Part shown: piece by piece, positions 29,967 to 39,686 of the stretch
Position numbering within the stretch: the stretch's first letter is position 1
Layout: every line of letters begins with the position of its first letter
Assembly: GCF_021864465.1 (NCBI RefSeq)
Contig: NZ_JAKKUV010000009.1
Location: 1-64,000, forward strand
DNA from: Hyphobacterium sp. SN044
GTDB lineage: Bacteria > Pseudomonadota > Alphaproteobacteria > Caulobacterales > Maricaulaceae
Length of the DNA stretch: 64,000 nucleotides
Direction: 5' to 3'
Translations under genes and position numbers: made by a program
The notes under the pieces: model-generated
Told to the model about the DNA's origin: nothing
Databases searched by the model: none
Seen by the model: only the letters and a program-made list of their open reading frames with translations

Positions 29967-31168
29967 CGGGTCAGGAGCCGGGCACGGATCGTGCCGTCCA
30001 TCGCCTCGATCCGGTCCAGCAGATCGCCCGGAATCTCGCCTTCGAGATCCGCCGTGGCATAGCCGAACGCGCCCGCCGTATTGAGATATTGCGAGGCAAT
30101 GTTCAGCCCCATGGCGCTTGCCGCCTCGTTGAGGCGCGAAAGATAACCGGGCTGGTTGCGGTGGATGGAAACAAGGCGCGACCGTCCCTCGGCCAGCAGG
30201 CCCGGCTCCAGCTCCGGCAGATTGACCGCCTTCGCACTGCCACCCTCGAAGGCATAGCGCGCCAGCTTGATCCCGGCATCGAGGCCGATCGCGGCCTGCG
30301 CCTCTTCGGTCGAGCCGCCGATATGCGGGGTGAGCAGCACATTCTCGAAGTCGAGCAGCGGGCTTTCGAACTTCTCGTCCTTGGAGGCCGGCTCCTTCGG
30401 GAAAACGTCAACTGCGGCCCCGGCGATGTGGCCGGTGCGCATGGCGCCGGCCAGCGCGTCGATATCCACGAGATCGCCGCGCGCCTGGTTGATCAGGAAG
30501 CTGCCCTTCTTCATCCGCTTCAGCTGTTCGGCGCCGATCATGCCGCGGGTCTGCGGCGTGGACGGCACGTGCAGCGTCACAACGTCGGAAATGTCGAGCA
30601 CCTCTTCAAGCGAGGCGAGTGGCCTTGCATTGCCGTGGGCGAGCTTGGGTTCGACGTCATAGAAATAGACGTGCATGCCGTGACCGGAGGCGAGCACGGA
30701 AAGCTGCGAGCCGATATTGCCGTAGCCGATGATCCCCAGCTTCTTGCCGCGCACCTCATGCGAGCCGCGCGCGCTCTTCTGCCATTCGCCGCGGCGGATC
30801 GCGTTCGTCTTGGCCGGGATGCCGCGCATCAGCATGACCGCCGAGGCGAGCGTCAGCTCGGCCACCGAGCGCGTATTGGCGAAAGGCGCGTTGAAGACAT
30901 AGACGCCCTTTTCCGCTGCGGCTTCGAGATCGACCTGGTTGGTGCCGATGCAGAAGCAGCCGATGGCGAGAAGGTCCGGCGCGGCGGCGAGCACTTCGCG
31001 CGTGATCCGGGTCCGCGAGCGGATACCGAGCAGGTGCACGCCCTTCAGCCTGCCGATCAGCTCATCGGTCTCGACCGCATGATCGATCCTCTCGATCTCG
31101 ACTGCGCCATTGCGCGCGAAGGCGGTATCGGCCTCGGGGTGGATATTCTCGACGAGAAGCGCCTTCAT
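29963..31168 (-). CDS. serA: D-3-phosphoglycerate dehydrogenase
   Basis: About 401 residues from the ATG at 31168 (MKALLVENIH); an upstream start adds 6. It catalyses 3-phosphoglycerate to 3-phosphohydroxypyruvate, the first committed step of serine synthesis. The NAD fold GIIGYGNIGSQLSVLA, the catalytic region TLHVPSTPQTRGMI, and NQARGDLVD and LTPHIGGSTEEAQ are present, with a C-terminal ACT domain (LVSIHRNQPGYLSRLN). This short form resembles E. coli SerA. Feedback by serine through the ACT domain is likely. Confidence 0.95.
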   Translation of the reverse strand: MKALLVENIHPEADTAFARNGAVEIERIDHAVETDELIGRLKGVHLLGIRSRTRITREVLAAAPDLLAIGCFCIGTNQVDLEAAAEKGVYVFNAPFANTRSVAELTLASAVMLMRGIPAKTNAIRRGEWQKSARGSHEVRGKKLGIIGYGNIGSQLSVLASGHGMHVYFYDVEPKLAHGNARPLASLEEVLDISDVVTLHVPSTPQTRGMIGAEQLKRMKKGSFLINQARGDLVDIDALAGAMRTGHIAGAAVDVFPKEPASKDEKFESPLLDFENVLLTPHIGGSTEEAQAAIGLDAGIKLARYAFEGGSAKAVNLPELEPGLLAEGRSRLVSIHRNQPGYLSRLNEAASAMGLNIASQYLNTAGAFGYATADLEGEIPGDLLDRIEAMDGTIRARLLTR

Positions 31169-31305
31169 TCGGGAATCCGTTCGCAATGCTGCATCTGCGA
31201 AATCGTTAGCAGGCGCGGCGCGGCGTGGCTAGCGGCTCGTTTTCGCTGGCCGCCCGCACAGGCGATGCTAGGCTCGCAACCGGAGCGCGAAGCGGGAGGG
31301 GTGTC

Positions 31306-32463
31306 GTGCGCGTACTTGATGTTCTGGCGGGGATCACCGCCGCTGTCGTGCTGTCCGGCACGACCGCCGCGCAGGAATTGCCGGCGGAAGTGGCCACGCC
31401 CTATCTCGCTTATGAGCGGGCCCTTGCGGAGGAGGACTGGCAAGGCGCAGCTGATGCGGCGTTGCAGACCGCAGAGGCCGCGGATGCGGCGGGAATCGAC
31501 GCCGATCTTCGCCTGATACTTTGGGAGAATTCCGGTCTCGCCCATGCCCGGACCGACAACCTTCTGGCCGCTCAGGACCATCTTGCCCGCTCACTGCTTC
31601 TGGCAACCGAAGTGGGCAGCCCGACGGATCAGGCACGGTTGAACTATTTCCTGTTCTCATATGCGCTGGCCGGGAAAGGCCCGGACATCGCCTTGGCGCA
31701 TCTGGCCGCCTTCCAGTCCATCGACGCCCCTCATACCGAGGCTCTGGACGCCTATGAACGCGAAATGCTCTTCATCGTGCTGACGCGGTTGATGCGCCTC
31801 AATCCGTTCCGTGAGGACGGGATCACCGACGAGCAATGGCGCTGGTTGAACCGGCTTGAAGCCATCAGCCATGCGGGCAGTGAAGAGTATGTCCTGGTCA
31901 GGCGTATCCGGGTTTCGGACGCGATCCGGCGGGCCTCGTGGGACGAAGCCACAAACCTGATCGGAGAAATCTTCGCTTCTCCGCCGCAGGGGTCCGATGC
32001 GGAAGAAATCCTCAACGAGCTGACGACCCAGTTCAATATCGTCCTCGTTTTCGGGTATGGCGACCGGACGGGCGACGGCACAGACCGTCTTCCTGCCGCC
32101 GCCCGGGAGAATTGGTGCGCAGCCCTCACCAACGAACCCGTCGCGGTCTGGCAACGCATACCGGCGGTGAATATCAACAGGCGGCCGGGGGAAACGCTGC
32201 GCGTCGAAGTCCACTACACAGTGGATGCCAACGGACGGATGGGCGAGTTCCGGGCGGAGCCAGCCGACAATCGCGCGTCGAGCCGCGCGGCGCGGATCCT
32301 GGAGAATGCCGTGGAGGACTGGCGCTGGCGCCCGCAATGCGAACCCACAGCCGACTACAGTTTCGCCCAGTCGCGCGTCTTCAACAACGCGACCTTCATG
32401 CACGGAAGCAATCCGTATTTCGCCCAGCGCGGCAATGTCTCGGGCCGCGGCCGCTTGTTCTAA
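31306..32463 (+). CDS. TPR protein with TonB-like C-terminal domain
   Basis: About 385 residues from a GTG at 31306, chosen because GGGAGG lies just upstream and a signal peptide follows (VLAGITAAVVLSGTTAAQE). The middle is made of helical TPR-like repeats (YLAYERALAEEDWQGAADA, SGLAHARTDNLLAAQDHLA). The last about 90 residues resemble the TonB C-terminal fold (RVEVHYTVDANGRMGEF, then SSRAARILENAVEDWRW). It is probably periplasmic. There is no TonB membrane anchor, so it is unlikely to be an energy transducer. Confidence 0.65.
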   Translation: MRVLDVLAGITAAVVLSGTTAAQELPAEVATPYLAYERALAEEDWQGAADAALQTAEAADAAGIDADLRLILWENSGLAHARTDNLLAAQDHLARSLLLATEVGSPTDQARLNYFLFSYALAGKGPDIALAHLAAFQSIDAPHTEALDAYEREMLFIVLTRLMRLNPFREDGITDEQWRWLNRLEAISHAGSEEYVLVRRIRVSDAIRRASWDEATNLIGEIFASPPQGSDAEEILNELTTQFNIVLVFGYGDRTGDGTDRLPAAARENWCAALTNEPVAVWQRIPAVNINRRPGETLRVEVHYTVDANGRMGEFRAEPADNRASSRAARILENAVEDWRWRPQCEPTADYSFAQSRVFNNATFMHGSNPYFAQRGNVSGRGRLF

Positions 32464-32571
32464 TCCGACGCGTCGTCGCTCGTGAATGGCTGGTCCCGGA
32501 ACTAGTGTCTTCTACCGAATTCGATTGCACCCCCGGCAATCCGGGCGTAAACGCGCGCACCTTTTGCCCGG

Positions 32572-33261
32572 ATGCCCGCGCTCATGCCCGCTGTCGCCGA
32601 TACCTGTCCCCGTCCGCTGTTCGGAGCCAATCTGGAAGCCGCCCTCGTCGAGGGGCTGGCCGAGCGCGGCTGGGCGGCGATCGAGCAGGCGATCGACCCC
32701 GAACTGGTCCCCGCGCTGCGCGCCCGCGCACAGACCCTGTACGCGCGCAACGCGTTCGATGAGGGACGGGTCGGGCGCGGCGAGGCGCTGACCGGCGCGC
32801 CGCGCATCCGCCGGGCGGAAATCGCCTGGCTCGAGGGCGAGGACGCAGCCGAACGCCGCCTGCTGGATGGTGCCGAAGCACTGCGCCAGACTTTGAACCG
32901 CGAATTGTTCCTCGGCCTGTTCGAGTTCGAGGCGCATTTCGCGCACTATCCCGAAGGCGGCTTCTATCGTCGGCATCTCGACGCGTTCGCCGGCGGGGTG
33001 AAGTCCCGCGTCGTCAGCTTCGTGGCCTATCTCAACGAGGCGTGGGCGGAGGGGGATGGCGGGGAGCTGGCCATGTGGACGGGCCCCGACGACACGGGCG
33101 AGCCCACTGCCCTGATCGCGCCGAAGCCCGGCACGCTGGTCGTCATGCTGTCGGAGCGGATTCCCCATGAAGTGCGCCCGGCGGCACGCGAGCGGCTGAG
33201 CCTGGCGGGCTGGTTCCGGGTCAATCCCGGGGTCGGCGGCGTGCTCGACCCGGCGGCCTGA
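32572..33261 (+). CDS. 2-oxoglutarate/Fe(II)-dependent oxygenase (prolyl 4-hydroxylase-like)
   Basis: A 229-residue protein with the iron triad H135-x-D137 (FYRRHLDAF) and H199 (RIPHEVRP), followed by an Arg for 2-oxoglutarate (RERLSLAGWFR). It should hydroxylate a protein or small-molecule substrate using O2 and 2-oxoglutarate. The in-frame ATG at 32584 is an alternative start. A second, unrelated-looking dioxygenase follows 64 bp downstream. Confidence 0.85.
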   Translation: MPALMPAVADTCPRPLFGANLEAALVEGLAERGWAAIEQAIDPELVPALRARAQTLYARNAFDEGRVGRGEALTGAPRIRRAEIAWLEGEDAAERRLLDGAEALRQTLNRELFLGLFEFEAHFAHYPEGGFYRRHLDAFAGGVKSRVVSFVAYLNEAWAEGDGGELAMWTGPDDTGEPTALIAPKPGTLVVMLSERIPHEVRPAARERLSLAGWFRVNPGVGGVLDPAA

Positions 33262-33325
33262 TACACGGCTTTCCCGACTGGCCAATTCCGCCCTATCGTG
33301 ACCGGCGAAACGGAGGAGGCCGGCC

Positions 33326-33988
33326 ATGTTCCTGACCATCGAGAAACTGCTCGATCCCGGCGAGGTCCAGCGCCTGCAGGAGATTGCCGCACGAGTCCGC
33401 TTCGTCGATGGCAAGGCGACCAATCCGCACACGACGGTGAAGCAGAATCTGCAGGCCGACCAGTCGACGTCGGATTCCTCGGAAGCCTCGAGCATCGTGT
33501 TCCAGGCCTTCCGCCGCAGCCGCGATTTCGAGGATTTCGCCCTGCCGCAGATGATCGCGCCGCCGCTGCTGACCAAGTACGGGCCGGGCCAGCATTATGG
33601 CGAGCATATCGATGCCGGCGAGATCATCGTCGGCAATCAGCGCATCCGCACCGATTTGTCCTGTACCGTCTTCCTGAACGATCCGGACAGCTATGAGGGC
33701 GGCGAGCTGGAATCCCGTCTCGGCAACCGGACGATGATGTACAAGGGTCAGCCGGGCGATGCGATCGTCTATCCGTCCACGACCTATCACCAGGTGAAGG
33801 AGGTGACGAAGGGCGAGCGCCTCGTCGCCATCACCTTCATCCAGTCGCGCCTGCCCGACAGCCTCTTGCGCGAGATCCTCTACGAGCTGGGCGAGGTCTA
33901 TGCCTATGAGGCGGACACTATGAGCTGGGAGAACCGCAACCGGCTGGAATTCGTGCAGCAGAATCTGAAGCGGCTCTGGCTGCGCTAG
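33326..33988 (+). CDS. PKHD-type Fe(II)/2-oxoglutarate hydroxylase (PiuC/YbiX-like)
   Basis: A 220-residue protein of the PKHD-hydroxylase family. Iron ligands are H94 and D96 (YGEHIDAG) and H155 (TTYHQVKEV), with Arg164 in KGERLVAIT for 2-oxoglutarate. The C-terminal SWENRNRLEFVQQNLKRLW is typical. Relatives called PiuC or YbiX often sit by TonB-dependent iron receptors, but none is seen here. Length is normal. Confidence 0.9.
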   Translation: MFLTIEKLLDPGEVQRLQEIAARVRFVDGKATNPHTTVKQNLQADQSTSDSSEASSIVFQAFRRSRDFEDFALPQMIAPPLLTKYGPGQHYGEHIDAGEIIVGNQRIRTDLSCTVFLNDPDSYEGGELESRLGNRTMMYKGQPGDAIVYPSTTYHQVKEVTKGERLVAITFIQSRLPDSLLREILYELGEVYAYEADTMSWENRNRLEFVQQNLKRLWLR

Positions 33989-33993
33989 TTTTT

Positions 33994-34093
33994 TCCTTCT
34001 CCCCTGGGGGGGGAGAAGGTGGCCTGAAAGGCCGGATGAGAGGTTTTCTTAAAGTCACCCCTCACCCCGGCCCTCTCCCCCGAGGGGAGAGGG
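33994..34093. repeat. Palindromic intergenic repeat
   Basis: Three hairpins follow each other: CTTCTCCCC/GGGGAGAAG (33996-34018), GGCC-TGAA-AGGCC (34021-34033 region) and CCCTCTCCCC/GGGGAGAGGG (34071-34093). This is a common type of proteobacterial intergenic repeat, related in style to the repeats around the DUF559 gene at 46695. It fills the space between convergent genes and may end transcription from both sides. Confidence 0.7.
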
Positions 34094-34099
34094 AGGATT

Positions 34100-35164
34100 T
34101 CACAGCCAGTCCGACATGCCGGCCAGTCCTTCGTACCGCCCGACCAATCCCTCGACCATGGCCCGGCCTTTCGCGATCTCGCTGGCATTACGCGCGGCGC
34201 TTTCGGCCTGTTGTGCGGCGCGATCGTCCGGCGTGAAGCCCTGATCGGGCGATTTCGAATAGCGCGACATGATCGGCGAGGCGATCGACCGCTCTGCGTC
34301 GTCCGGTGCGGCCGGCAGACCGAAATGCGCCGCGACGGCGTGGAGGATTTCGCCGGGCCGGGACAGGAAACCCTCAAAATCGAGCGCCATCACACGGCCC
34401 GGCTCCGCCTGCGCCAGGCCGGCCAGGGTCGATGCTTCGGCGAGCCAGCTGAGTGCGGCCAGTTCGCCGGGCGACAGGGCATGCAGGCGGACGCCGGGGT
34501 CGCCGCCGCAGAGCGAGGCCAGGCGGGACAGGCGCACCCGCGCGCCGCGCATCAAATCGGCGGAGGGCTCGTCCGGTGCCAGCAGCGCAGCGAGATAGGA
34601 CGGAAGCGGAATGCGCACGGTCAGCGCCGAAGCACCGGGAGCCGCGGCCATGAGGTCGGGGGCCAGACCGCTCGACAGGCTGGTCGCCTTGACAATGGCG
34701 GTAGCCGCCCCCTCCGGCCGGCGCGCCCAGCTGCGCACGAAGGCATCGATCAGGGCGCGACAACGCGCCTCCCCCAGCGGATCCCACGGCTTGTCTGCCT
34801 CGCAGCGCGCGTCGGCCAGCACGCGCAATGGCGTCGGTTCACGCACCGGGAAACCGCCCAGCGCGGCGAGAAGCCGTGACAGGAGGGTCGAGCCGCAATG
34901 GCCGACATGAAAGATGAAGCCCGGCGCGTCGGTGGGGGCCGGAAGCTGCCCGGCCATGGCGAGGAAATCGTCCTCGCCGAGCCAGCCGCCACGCGGACCG
35001 GACCGGAACAGGCGGTCGTCGAGAAAGCTCTCGGCGAGATAGGTTTCGACGGGAAGGTCGAGCATTAGCACGCGGCGCGCCGCGATATCCAGTGAATGTG
35101 GGAAGTAGCGCGGACCGGCGGCGAAGCCGTCCGCGACTTCCTGGGTTGAAAGCGGCGCGTTCAT
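34100..35164 (-). CDS. Sulfotransferase-like P-loop protein
   Basis: A 354-residue protein with a PAPS-type P-loop at about 84-97 (FHVGHCGSTLLSR), in which GHCGSTLL takes the role of the usual PxSGTTxL. Later parts (VKATSLSS, LDFEGFLSRP) fit a sulfotransferase-like fold. The substrate is unknown. It is convergent with the PKHD hydroxylase gene; sulfotransferase-like and 2OG-oxygenase genes often occur together in alphaproteobacteria. The real activity is uncertain. Confidence 0.65.
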   Translation of the reverse strand: MNAPLSTQEVADGFAAGPRYFPHSLDIAARRVLMLDLPVETYLAESFLDDRLFRSGPRGGWLGEDDFLAMAGQLPAPTDAPGFIFHVGHCGSTLLSRLLAALGGFPVREPTPLRVLADARCEADKPWDPLGEARCRALIDAFVRSWARRPEGAATAIVKATSLSSGLAPDLMAAAPGASALTVRIPLPSYLAALLAPDEPSADLMRGARVRLSRLASLCGGDPGVRLHALSPGELAALSWLAEASTLAGLAQAEPGRVMALDFEGFLSRPGEILHAVAAHFGLPAAPDDAERSIASPIMSRYSKSPDQGFTPDDRAAQQAESAARNASEIAKGRAMVEGLVGRYEGLAGMSDWL

Positions 35165-35227
35165 GCCCCCGTCCTAGACGAGTTCAGGCGGGAGGATAAG
35201 GGGCGGTGGCCGCCTCAGATGTCCGGC

Positions 35228-38035
35228 TCAGGCCTCCGGCTCGATGCGGAAGATCTCGCCGTCATAATCGACGATGTAGAGGCCACCGCTCTGATCGGTT
35301 CCGAAGCTGGACACGTTGTCGATCGACCCGGCATCGGGCGTGAAGTCCTGATCGCGCTGGATCAGGCCCGGCGCGGGGACCGGACTGTCCGGATCCAGAT
35401 ATTCAACCGGGATGGACCAGACATTGCCATTGACGAAATCACCGAAGACATAGTGGCCGTTCAGCGCCGCCAGCTCGCCGCGATAGACATAGCCGCCTGT
35501 GATGGAATTGCCCTGATAGGGGCCGGAGCCATGGGGATAGTCGAGCACCGGGCCGGTAAAGGCATCGCTGTCGGCCCCGCCTTCGTGCGGCTGTGTGCCC
35601 TCGCGCACGGGCCAGCCGAAATTGAGGCCCGCCTCGCCGCGGCGGATGATGTCGACTTCCTCGACGGCCCCCTGGCCCACATCGCCGATATAGAGATCCC
35701 CCGTTGCGGGATCGAAGCCGGCGCGGAAAGGATTTCTGAGGCCGGTGGCCCACACCTCCGGCGCGCCGCCGCCGGAGGCGTAGGGGTTTCCGGCCGGAAT
35801 CGCATAGTCGCGCTGGGAGTCGCCGGGGAAGTCATCCGACGACGGATCAATTCGAAGAATCGCTCCGAGTAGCGTGTTGGGATTCTGGCCATTTTCGAAC
35901 GGGTCACCGCTGCCCCCGCCATCGCCGGAAGCGATGTAGAGCATGTTGTCCGGCCCGAAGCCCAGCCATCCGCCATTGTGATTGGCCTGGGGCTGCGCAT
36001 AGGTCAGGATGACGTCCATGCTGGCCGGGTCGGCCTGATCCGGATCGTCGCCCTCCGTCGCGTAACGGCGGATTTCCGTGTCGCCGTCCGCATTCGTGAC
36101 ATTGACGTAGAAGACGCCGGAAGTGTCGAAGTCCGGGGCCAGGGCGAGACCGAGCAGACCGCCCTCGCCTTCTGTCGAGATATTGGCCGACACATCAAGG
36201 AAGAGATCGGGGTCGACCGCGCCGGTCAGCGCGTTGACGATATGGACCTGACCGGTCTTGCGCGCCACAAGGATGCGCGCCGGAGAGCCGGGCAGTCCAG
36301 TAACGAACAGGGCCTGGGACAGGCCGGTTGTGACGCGGCGGACCCGGAAACCGGTGTCGAGGATCGGGCGGAACTGAACCGTGGCCGCGCCGTCGTCCGC
36401 GAGCGTTTCGAGGAAGGCGGTCACGATATTGTCGGTCACCTCCCCGCGGCGGTCGGACGGCCAGTCGGCCTCGAAGCCAAGCCCCGCCAGATTGCCGATC
36501 GCATTGCATGCGGGGCCTTCGCCCGAAGACGCGATCGTCATCGCGGCGCTCAAAAGATTGGTCTGAAATTGCGCGTCGGCGTAGCTGAAATCGCCATCGA
36601 TCAGGCAGTTGGCGCTCATGCTGCCACCGGAGGCGAAGCTGCCGTCGACGCTGCCCGATGTCAAAGTCGCATATCCTGCCGGCGTGCCATTGGCGATCAG
36701 CTGGTACGGGCCGGTCAGGTCGGTCAGCGGGACCTCCCGCGCCACAAGGCTGTCGAACTGACCGCGAAACAGGATACGCGGGTTTTCGGTGTCCGCGGGA
36801 TCGAAAACGCCTTCGACATGGCTCGCCGGCGCAAAGGGCCCACGGAGGGTGTAGGTTTCCGCTCCGCCATCTTCCAGATCATGGAGACGTGCGTTGTCGG
36901 CGCGAATGCGCCCGGCCTCGCTGCCCGGTACGGCGGTGCCGAAGAAGGCGAGCGCCACATCATCGAAGGGCGCAATGCGTTGCGACAGGCCGAACCCGCC
37001 TGCGACCACGCCGTCAGGTCCGAACAGGAGAAGGCCTTCGCCGCGCGCATCGCCGGTTTCGAACACAGCTTCGAAAATGCCGGAAGGCAGCGTCTCGCCC
37101 ACAATGGGCGGCCGCCCCGGTGCGGTCGCAGCGCTCGATGCCGAGGACAACTCCGTGCCTGCCAGTTCGGGCGTGCGCGCCAGAGCGACCGAGGCGAGTT
37201 CCTCGGGCGCGACGGGCGGCGCCTCGCGCGTATGGAAGCGCAGGTGGACACGCGACAGGTCGGGGTTGAACCGGACACCCGCCCCCTGGTCGGCATAGGC
37301 AAAGACCGAGAAGGTCGACGCATCGTTGCCGATCGTCGCATTGACGCTGGTCTGGCCGGGCGGGGGCGGTGTCTGGGCCGGATTGCCCGCCTCATCGATG
37401 CAGCTACCGTCACTGCCGGTCTCGCACACGCCAAGGGTCAAGGGCTCGCCGAGGAGATCGCCCATGTCGGCACTGACGATGACATCGATATCCGTTCCGT
37501 CGCCGATATTCGCCGCTGCCACGGCCGCGGCCTGTGCCCGGTTCAGCGCGGCGATCCGCATGACGCCATCGCCCGACGGGGTGATCATGACAGGAAGAAT
37601 GTCCGGCCCGGGCCCGGTGCGAGCCGTCAGCAGCACCGTGTTCACGCCATCGATCCGGGCCGCCGGCAGGGCGTTGGAGCAGACAAAGTCGAGATCGATT
37701 TCCGCCTCGTCCAAGGGCTCGCTGGCGGTGAAGGAGAGAATGAAATTCTGTGTTCCGCCGGCGGGAATATCGACGGGGACATCCTGTGCTGCGGTAAAGG
37801 TCTGGTTGCTGGAATCGACGGCGCGGAAGCCGAATGTGCCGGGGAAGCCGCTGACCGCCGGGGCGCAGCTCGTGCCCGCCGTGTCGCCGCTGTTGGCCAT
37901 CACCGCAAAGGCGGTCAGCGTATCGCCGACCGAACCTGCCCGGGCATTGGGAAGCGTCGATGCCCCCAGTTGGGGGTCAGCATGAGCGGCGCCGGCGGCG
38001 AGTACCGTGGCGGTCAGGAGGGCGGTTTTGAACAT
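35228..38035 (-). CDS. Secreted PQQ-dependent sugar dehydrogenase-like protein
   Basis: About 935 residues from the ATG at 38035 (signal peptide FKTALLTATVLAAGAAHA). The N-terminal half is beta-rich with repeat-like or Ig-like domains of unknown role. The C-terminal about 370 residues form a beta-propeller of the soluble aldose/glucose dehydrogenase type: GGLLGLALAPDF, NHNGGWLGFGPDNMLYI, SGDGGGSGDP and GLRNPFRAGFD. It probably acts in the periplasm or outside the cell. PQQ-synthesis genes are not in the window, and catalytic competence is untested. Confidence 0.8.
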   Translation of the reverse strand: MFKTALLTATVLAAGAAHADPQLGASTLPNARAGSVGDTLTAFAVMANSGDTAGTSCAPAVSGFPGTFGFRAVDSSNQTFTAAQDVPVDIPAGGTQNFILSFTASEPLDEAEIDLDFVCSNALPAARIDGVNTVLLTARTGPGPDILPVMITPSGDGVMRIAALNRAQAAAVAAANIGDGTDIDVIVSADMGDLLGEPLTLGVCETGSDGSCIDEAGNPAQTPPPPGQTSVNATIGNDASTFSVFAYADQGAGVRFNPDLSRVHLRFHTREAPPVAPEELASVALARTPELAGTELSSASSAATAPGRPPIVGETLPSGIFEAVFETGDARGEGLLLFGPDGVVAGGFGLSQRIAPFDDVALAFFGTAVPGSEAGRIRADNARLHDLEDGGAETYTLRGPFAPASHVEGVFDPADTENPRILFRGQFDSLVAREVPLTDLTGPYQLIANGTPAGYATLTSGSVDGSFASGGSMSANCLIDGDFSYADAQFQTNLLSAAMTIASSGEGPACNAIGNLAGLGFEADWPSDRRGEVTDNIVTAFLETLADDGAATVQFRPILDTGFRVRRVTTGLSQALFVTGLPGSPARILVARKTGQVHIVNALTGAVDPDLFLDVSANISTEGEGGLLGLALAPDFDTSGVFYVNVTNADGDTEIRRYATEGDDPDQADPASMDVILTYAQPQANHNGGWLGFGPDNMLYIASGDGGGSGDPFENGQNPNTLLGAILRIDPSSDDFPGDSQRDYAIPAGNPYASGGGAPEVWATGLRNPFRAGFDPATGDLYIGDVGQGAVEEVDIIRRGEAGLNFGWPVREGTQPHEGGADSDAFTGPVLDYPHGSGPYQGNSITGGYVYRGELAALNGHYVFGDFVNGNVWSIPVEYLDPDSPVPAPGLIQRDQDFTPDAGSIDNVSSFGTDQSGGLYIVDYDGEIFRIEPEA

Positions 38036-38148
38036 GGGAGACTCCGGGGGTCGCACGCGTGAACGCGAGCGGGAAACCGCCCGCAACTTGCGACTCCAAC
38101 CGCATTACCCCCGGAAGTGTTCCGCCGCTGGCCGGATCAGTGGCCGGA

Positions 38149-38688
38149 TTATTCGGCGGAAGCGCCCTGCAGGCCGCGCAGCGCCGCCAGCGACCGGTCG
38201 ACATGCTCGTAAGGGCTGAGCTCGGTATAGGCCATCGCGACCGTCTGGTCGGTGCCGATCACATAGGTGGTCCGATTGGTCCAACCCGGACGCAGGAGCC
38301 AGCCCGCCTTATAGTCGCCGATCATGCCGTCCGCCGTGGCGAAGACCGGGAAGGCCGAGGCGCAATGCTGGGTCGAGAAATCCGCGAGCTGGTCGGTATT
38401 GCCCGCCGTGACACCGATCACCTGCGCGCCCAGCGCCTCGAACTCGGCGATGGATTCGGCAAAGCTCGCCGCCTGCGCCTCGCAGCCGGAGGTGAAGGCC
38501 GCCGGGAAGAAGAAGAGCACGACCGGACCGCTTTCCAGCGCCTCGGTCAGGTGGAAGCTGACCGGCTCCCCGGCCTGATACCCCTCGACCGTGAAGTCGG
38601 GTGCGGCCTCGCCGGGCTGAAGTTCGGCGGCGGCGGGCGCGGCGATCGCGGCGCTGAGGGCGGCGGCGGTGAGGAAGTGGCGGAACAT
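38149..38688 (-). CDS. Exported peroxiredoxin (AhpC/TSA, BCP-like)
   Basis: A 179-residue thioredoxin-fold protein with a signal peptide (FLTAAALSAAIAAPAAA). The peroxidatic cysteine lies in FFPAAFTSGCEAQ, a BCP-like setting, with a further Cys in STQHCASAF. It should reduce peroxides in the periplasm. It has its own start region, 113 bp upstream of the large dehydrogenase gene on the same strand. Confidence 0.85.
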   Translation of the reverse strand: MFRHFLTAAALSAAIAAPAAAELQPGEAAPDFTVEGYQAGEPVSFHLTEALESGPVVLFFFPAAFTSGCEAQAASFAESIAEFEALGAQVIGVTAGNTDQLADFSTQHCASAFPVFATADGMIGDYKAGWLLRPGWTNRTTYVIGTDQTVAMAYTELSPYEHVDRSLAALRGLQGASAE

Positions 38689-38804
38689 GACGGGTCTCCC
38701 GGTTGGGTTTCGGACGGAGGATATAGGACGCGGCGATGCCTTGGCGAGAGAACGTTGAAATTTCGGCTCGGTCGGCCGATGCTTTCGTTAGGTGGAGGAT
38801 TGAA

Positions 38805-39686
38805 ATGCCGAAAGTCGTTTTAACTCAGCGCGCTGAGAGCGGGTATGACGACGTGCCTGGTGAACTTTATCACTTTCCTCGACAATACCTCAAAGCTGCT
38901 GAAGAAGCGCGAGAGGATGGTTGCTTATTCTATGAACCCCGGCGGGGCGATGGTCGCATGGCCTATTGGGCTGCCGGAAGAATTTCCGAAATCTTCGACG
39001 ATCGGGATCGGGACGATCATTATTACGCGCGCATCAGCGACTTCATGACGTTTCCAGTCGCGGTTCCGTTTCAGCGAGCCGACGGATCTTTTTGGGAATC
39101 TAAGTTGGCTCGGGACGACGGACTTCCGAGTCGAGGGGCGATGGGTTGGTCGATACGTCGAATACCAGACCACGAGTTCGACCTCGTTCTCAAGGCGGGA
39201 TTTGCGCCTGCACTTGGACCAGAACTTGACGATCGCTTCTCAGCGCAAAGCGGATTTGAGGAAGAACAGTTCGACTTCGAAAGACCGGTATTCGAACAAA
39301 TACTCCAGCGGAAGGTGCGAGACCGTGCGTTTGCGCTTCAAGTCAGAAATGCCTACGATTCTCGTTGCGCTATCACAGGCTTGAGACTCATCAACGGTGG
39401 GGGTCGTGCAGAAATCGAAGCGGCCCATATCAAGCCGGTAGAAGACCGCGGCCCCGACTCAATTCGAAACGGCATCGCGCTATCTCGGACGGTCCATTGG
39501 ATGTTCGATCGCGGCTTGCTCAGCGTGGATCGTGATTTCCGACTATTGGTCGCAACTTCTCTCATTCCGGAAGGCGTAGAGCGTCTATTCCATCCAAGCG
39601 GATACGTTCACGTTCCCGACACTGCGCGAGATCAGCCGGGCGACACGTTTCTGCGGTGGCATCGAGAAAACCGGTTTAAAGGTTAA
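38805..39686 (+). CDS. HNH endonuclease
   Basis: About 293 residues from the ATG at 38805, preceded by GGAGG; a longer frame from 38736 lacks such a site. The C-terminal domain is HNH-type: [54 protein letters not shown]. The N-terminal 150 residues are unassigned and may choose the target. The gene is visibly more AT-rich than its neighbours and sits alone between core genes, so it was probably acquired as a restriction-type nuclease. It shares the TTAA stop overlap with lepA. Confidence 0.85.
   Translation: MPKVVLTQRAESGYDDVPGELYHFPRQYLKAAEEAREDGCLFYEPRRGDGRMAYWAAGRISEIFDDRDRDDHYYARISDFMTFPVAVPFQRADGSFWESKLARDDGLPSRGAMGWSIRRIPDHEFDLVLKAGFAPALGPELDDRFSAQSGFEEEQFDFERPVFEQILQRKVRDRAFALQVRNAYDSRCAITGLRLINGGGRAEIEAAHIKPVEDRGPDSIRNGIALSRTVHWMFDRGLLSVDRDFRLLVATSLIPEGVERLFHPSGYVHVPDTARDQPGDTFLRWHRENRFKG

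Noticed and set aside
29672-31516. Long plus-strand frame across serB and antisense to serA
   Set aside because: No domain, Arg/His-rich shadow composition, and it overlaps two certain genes.
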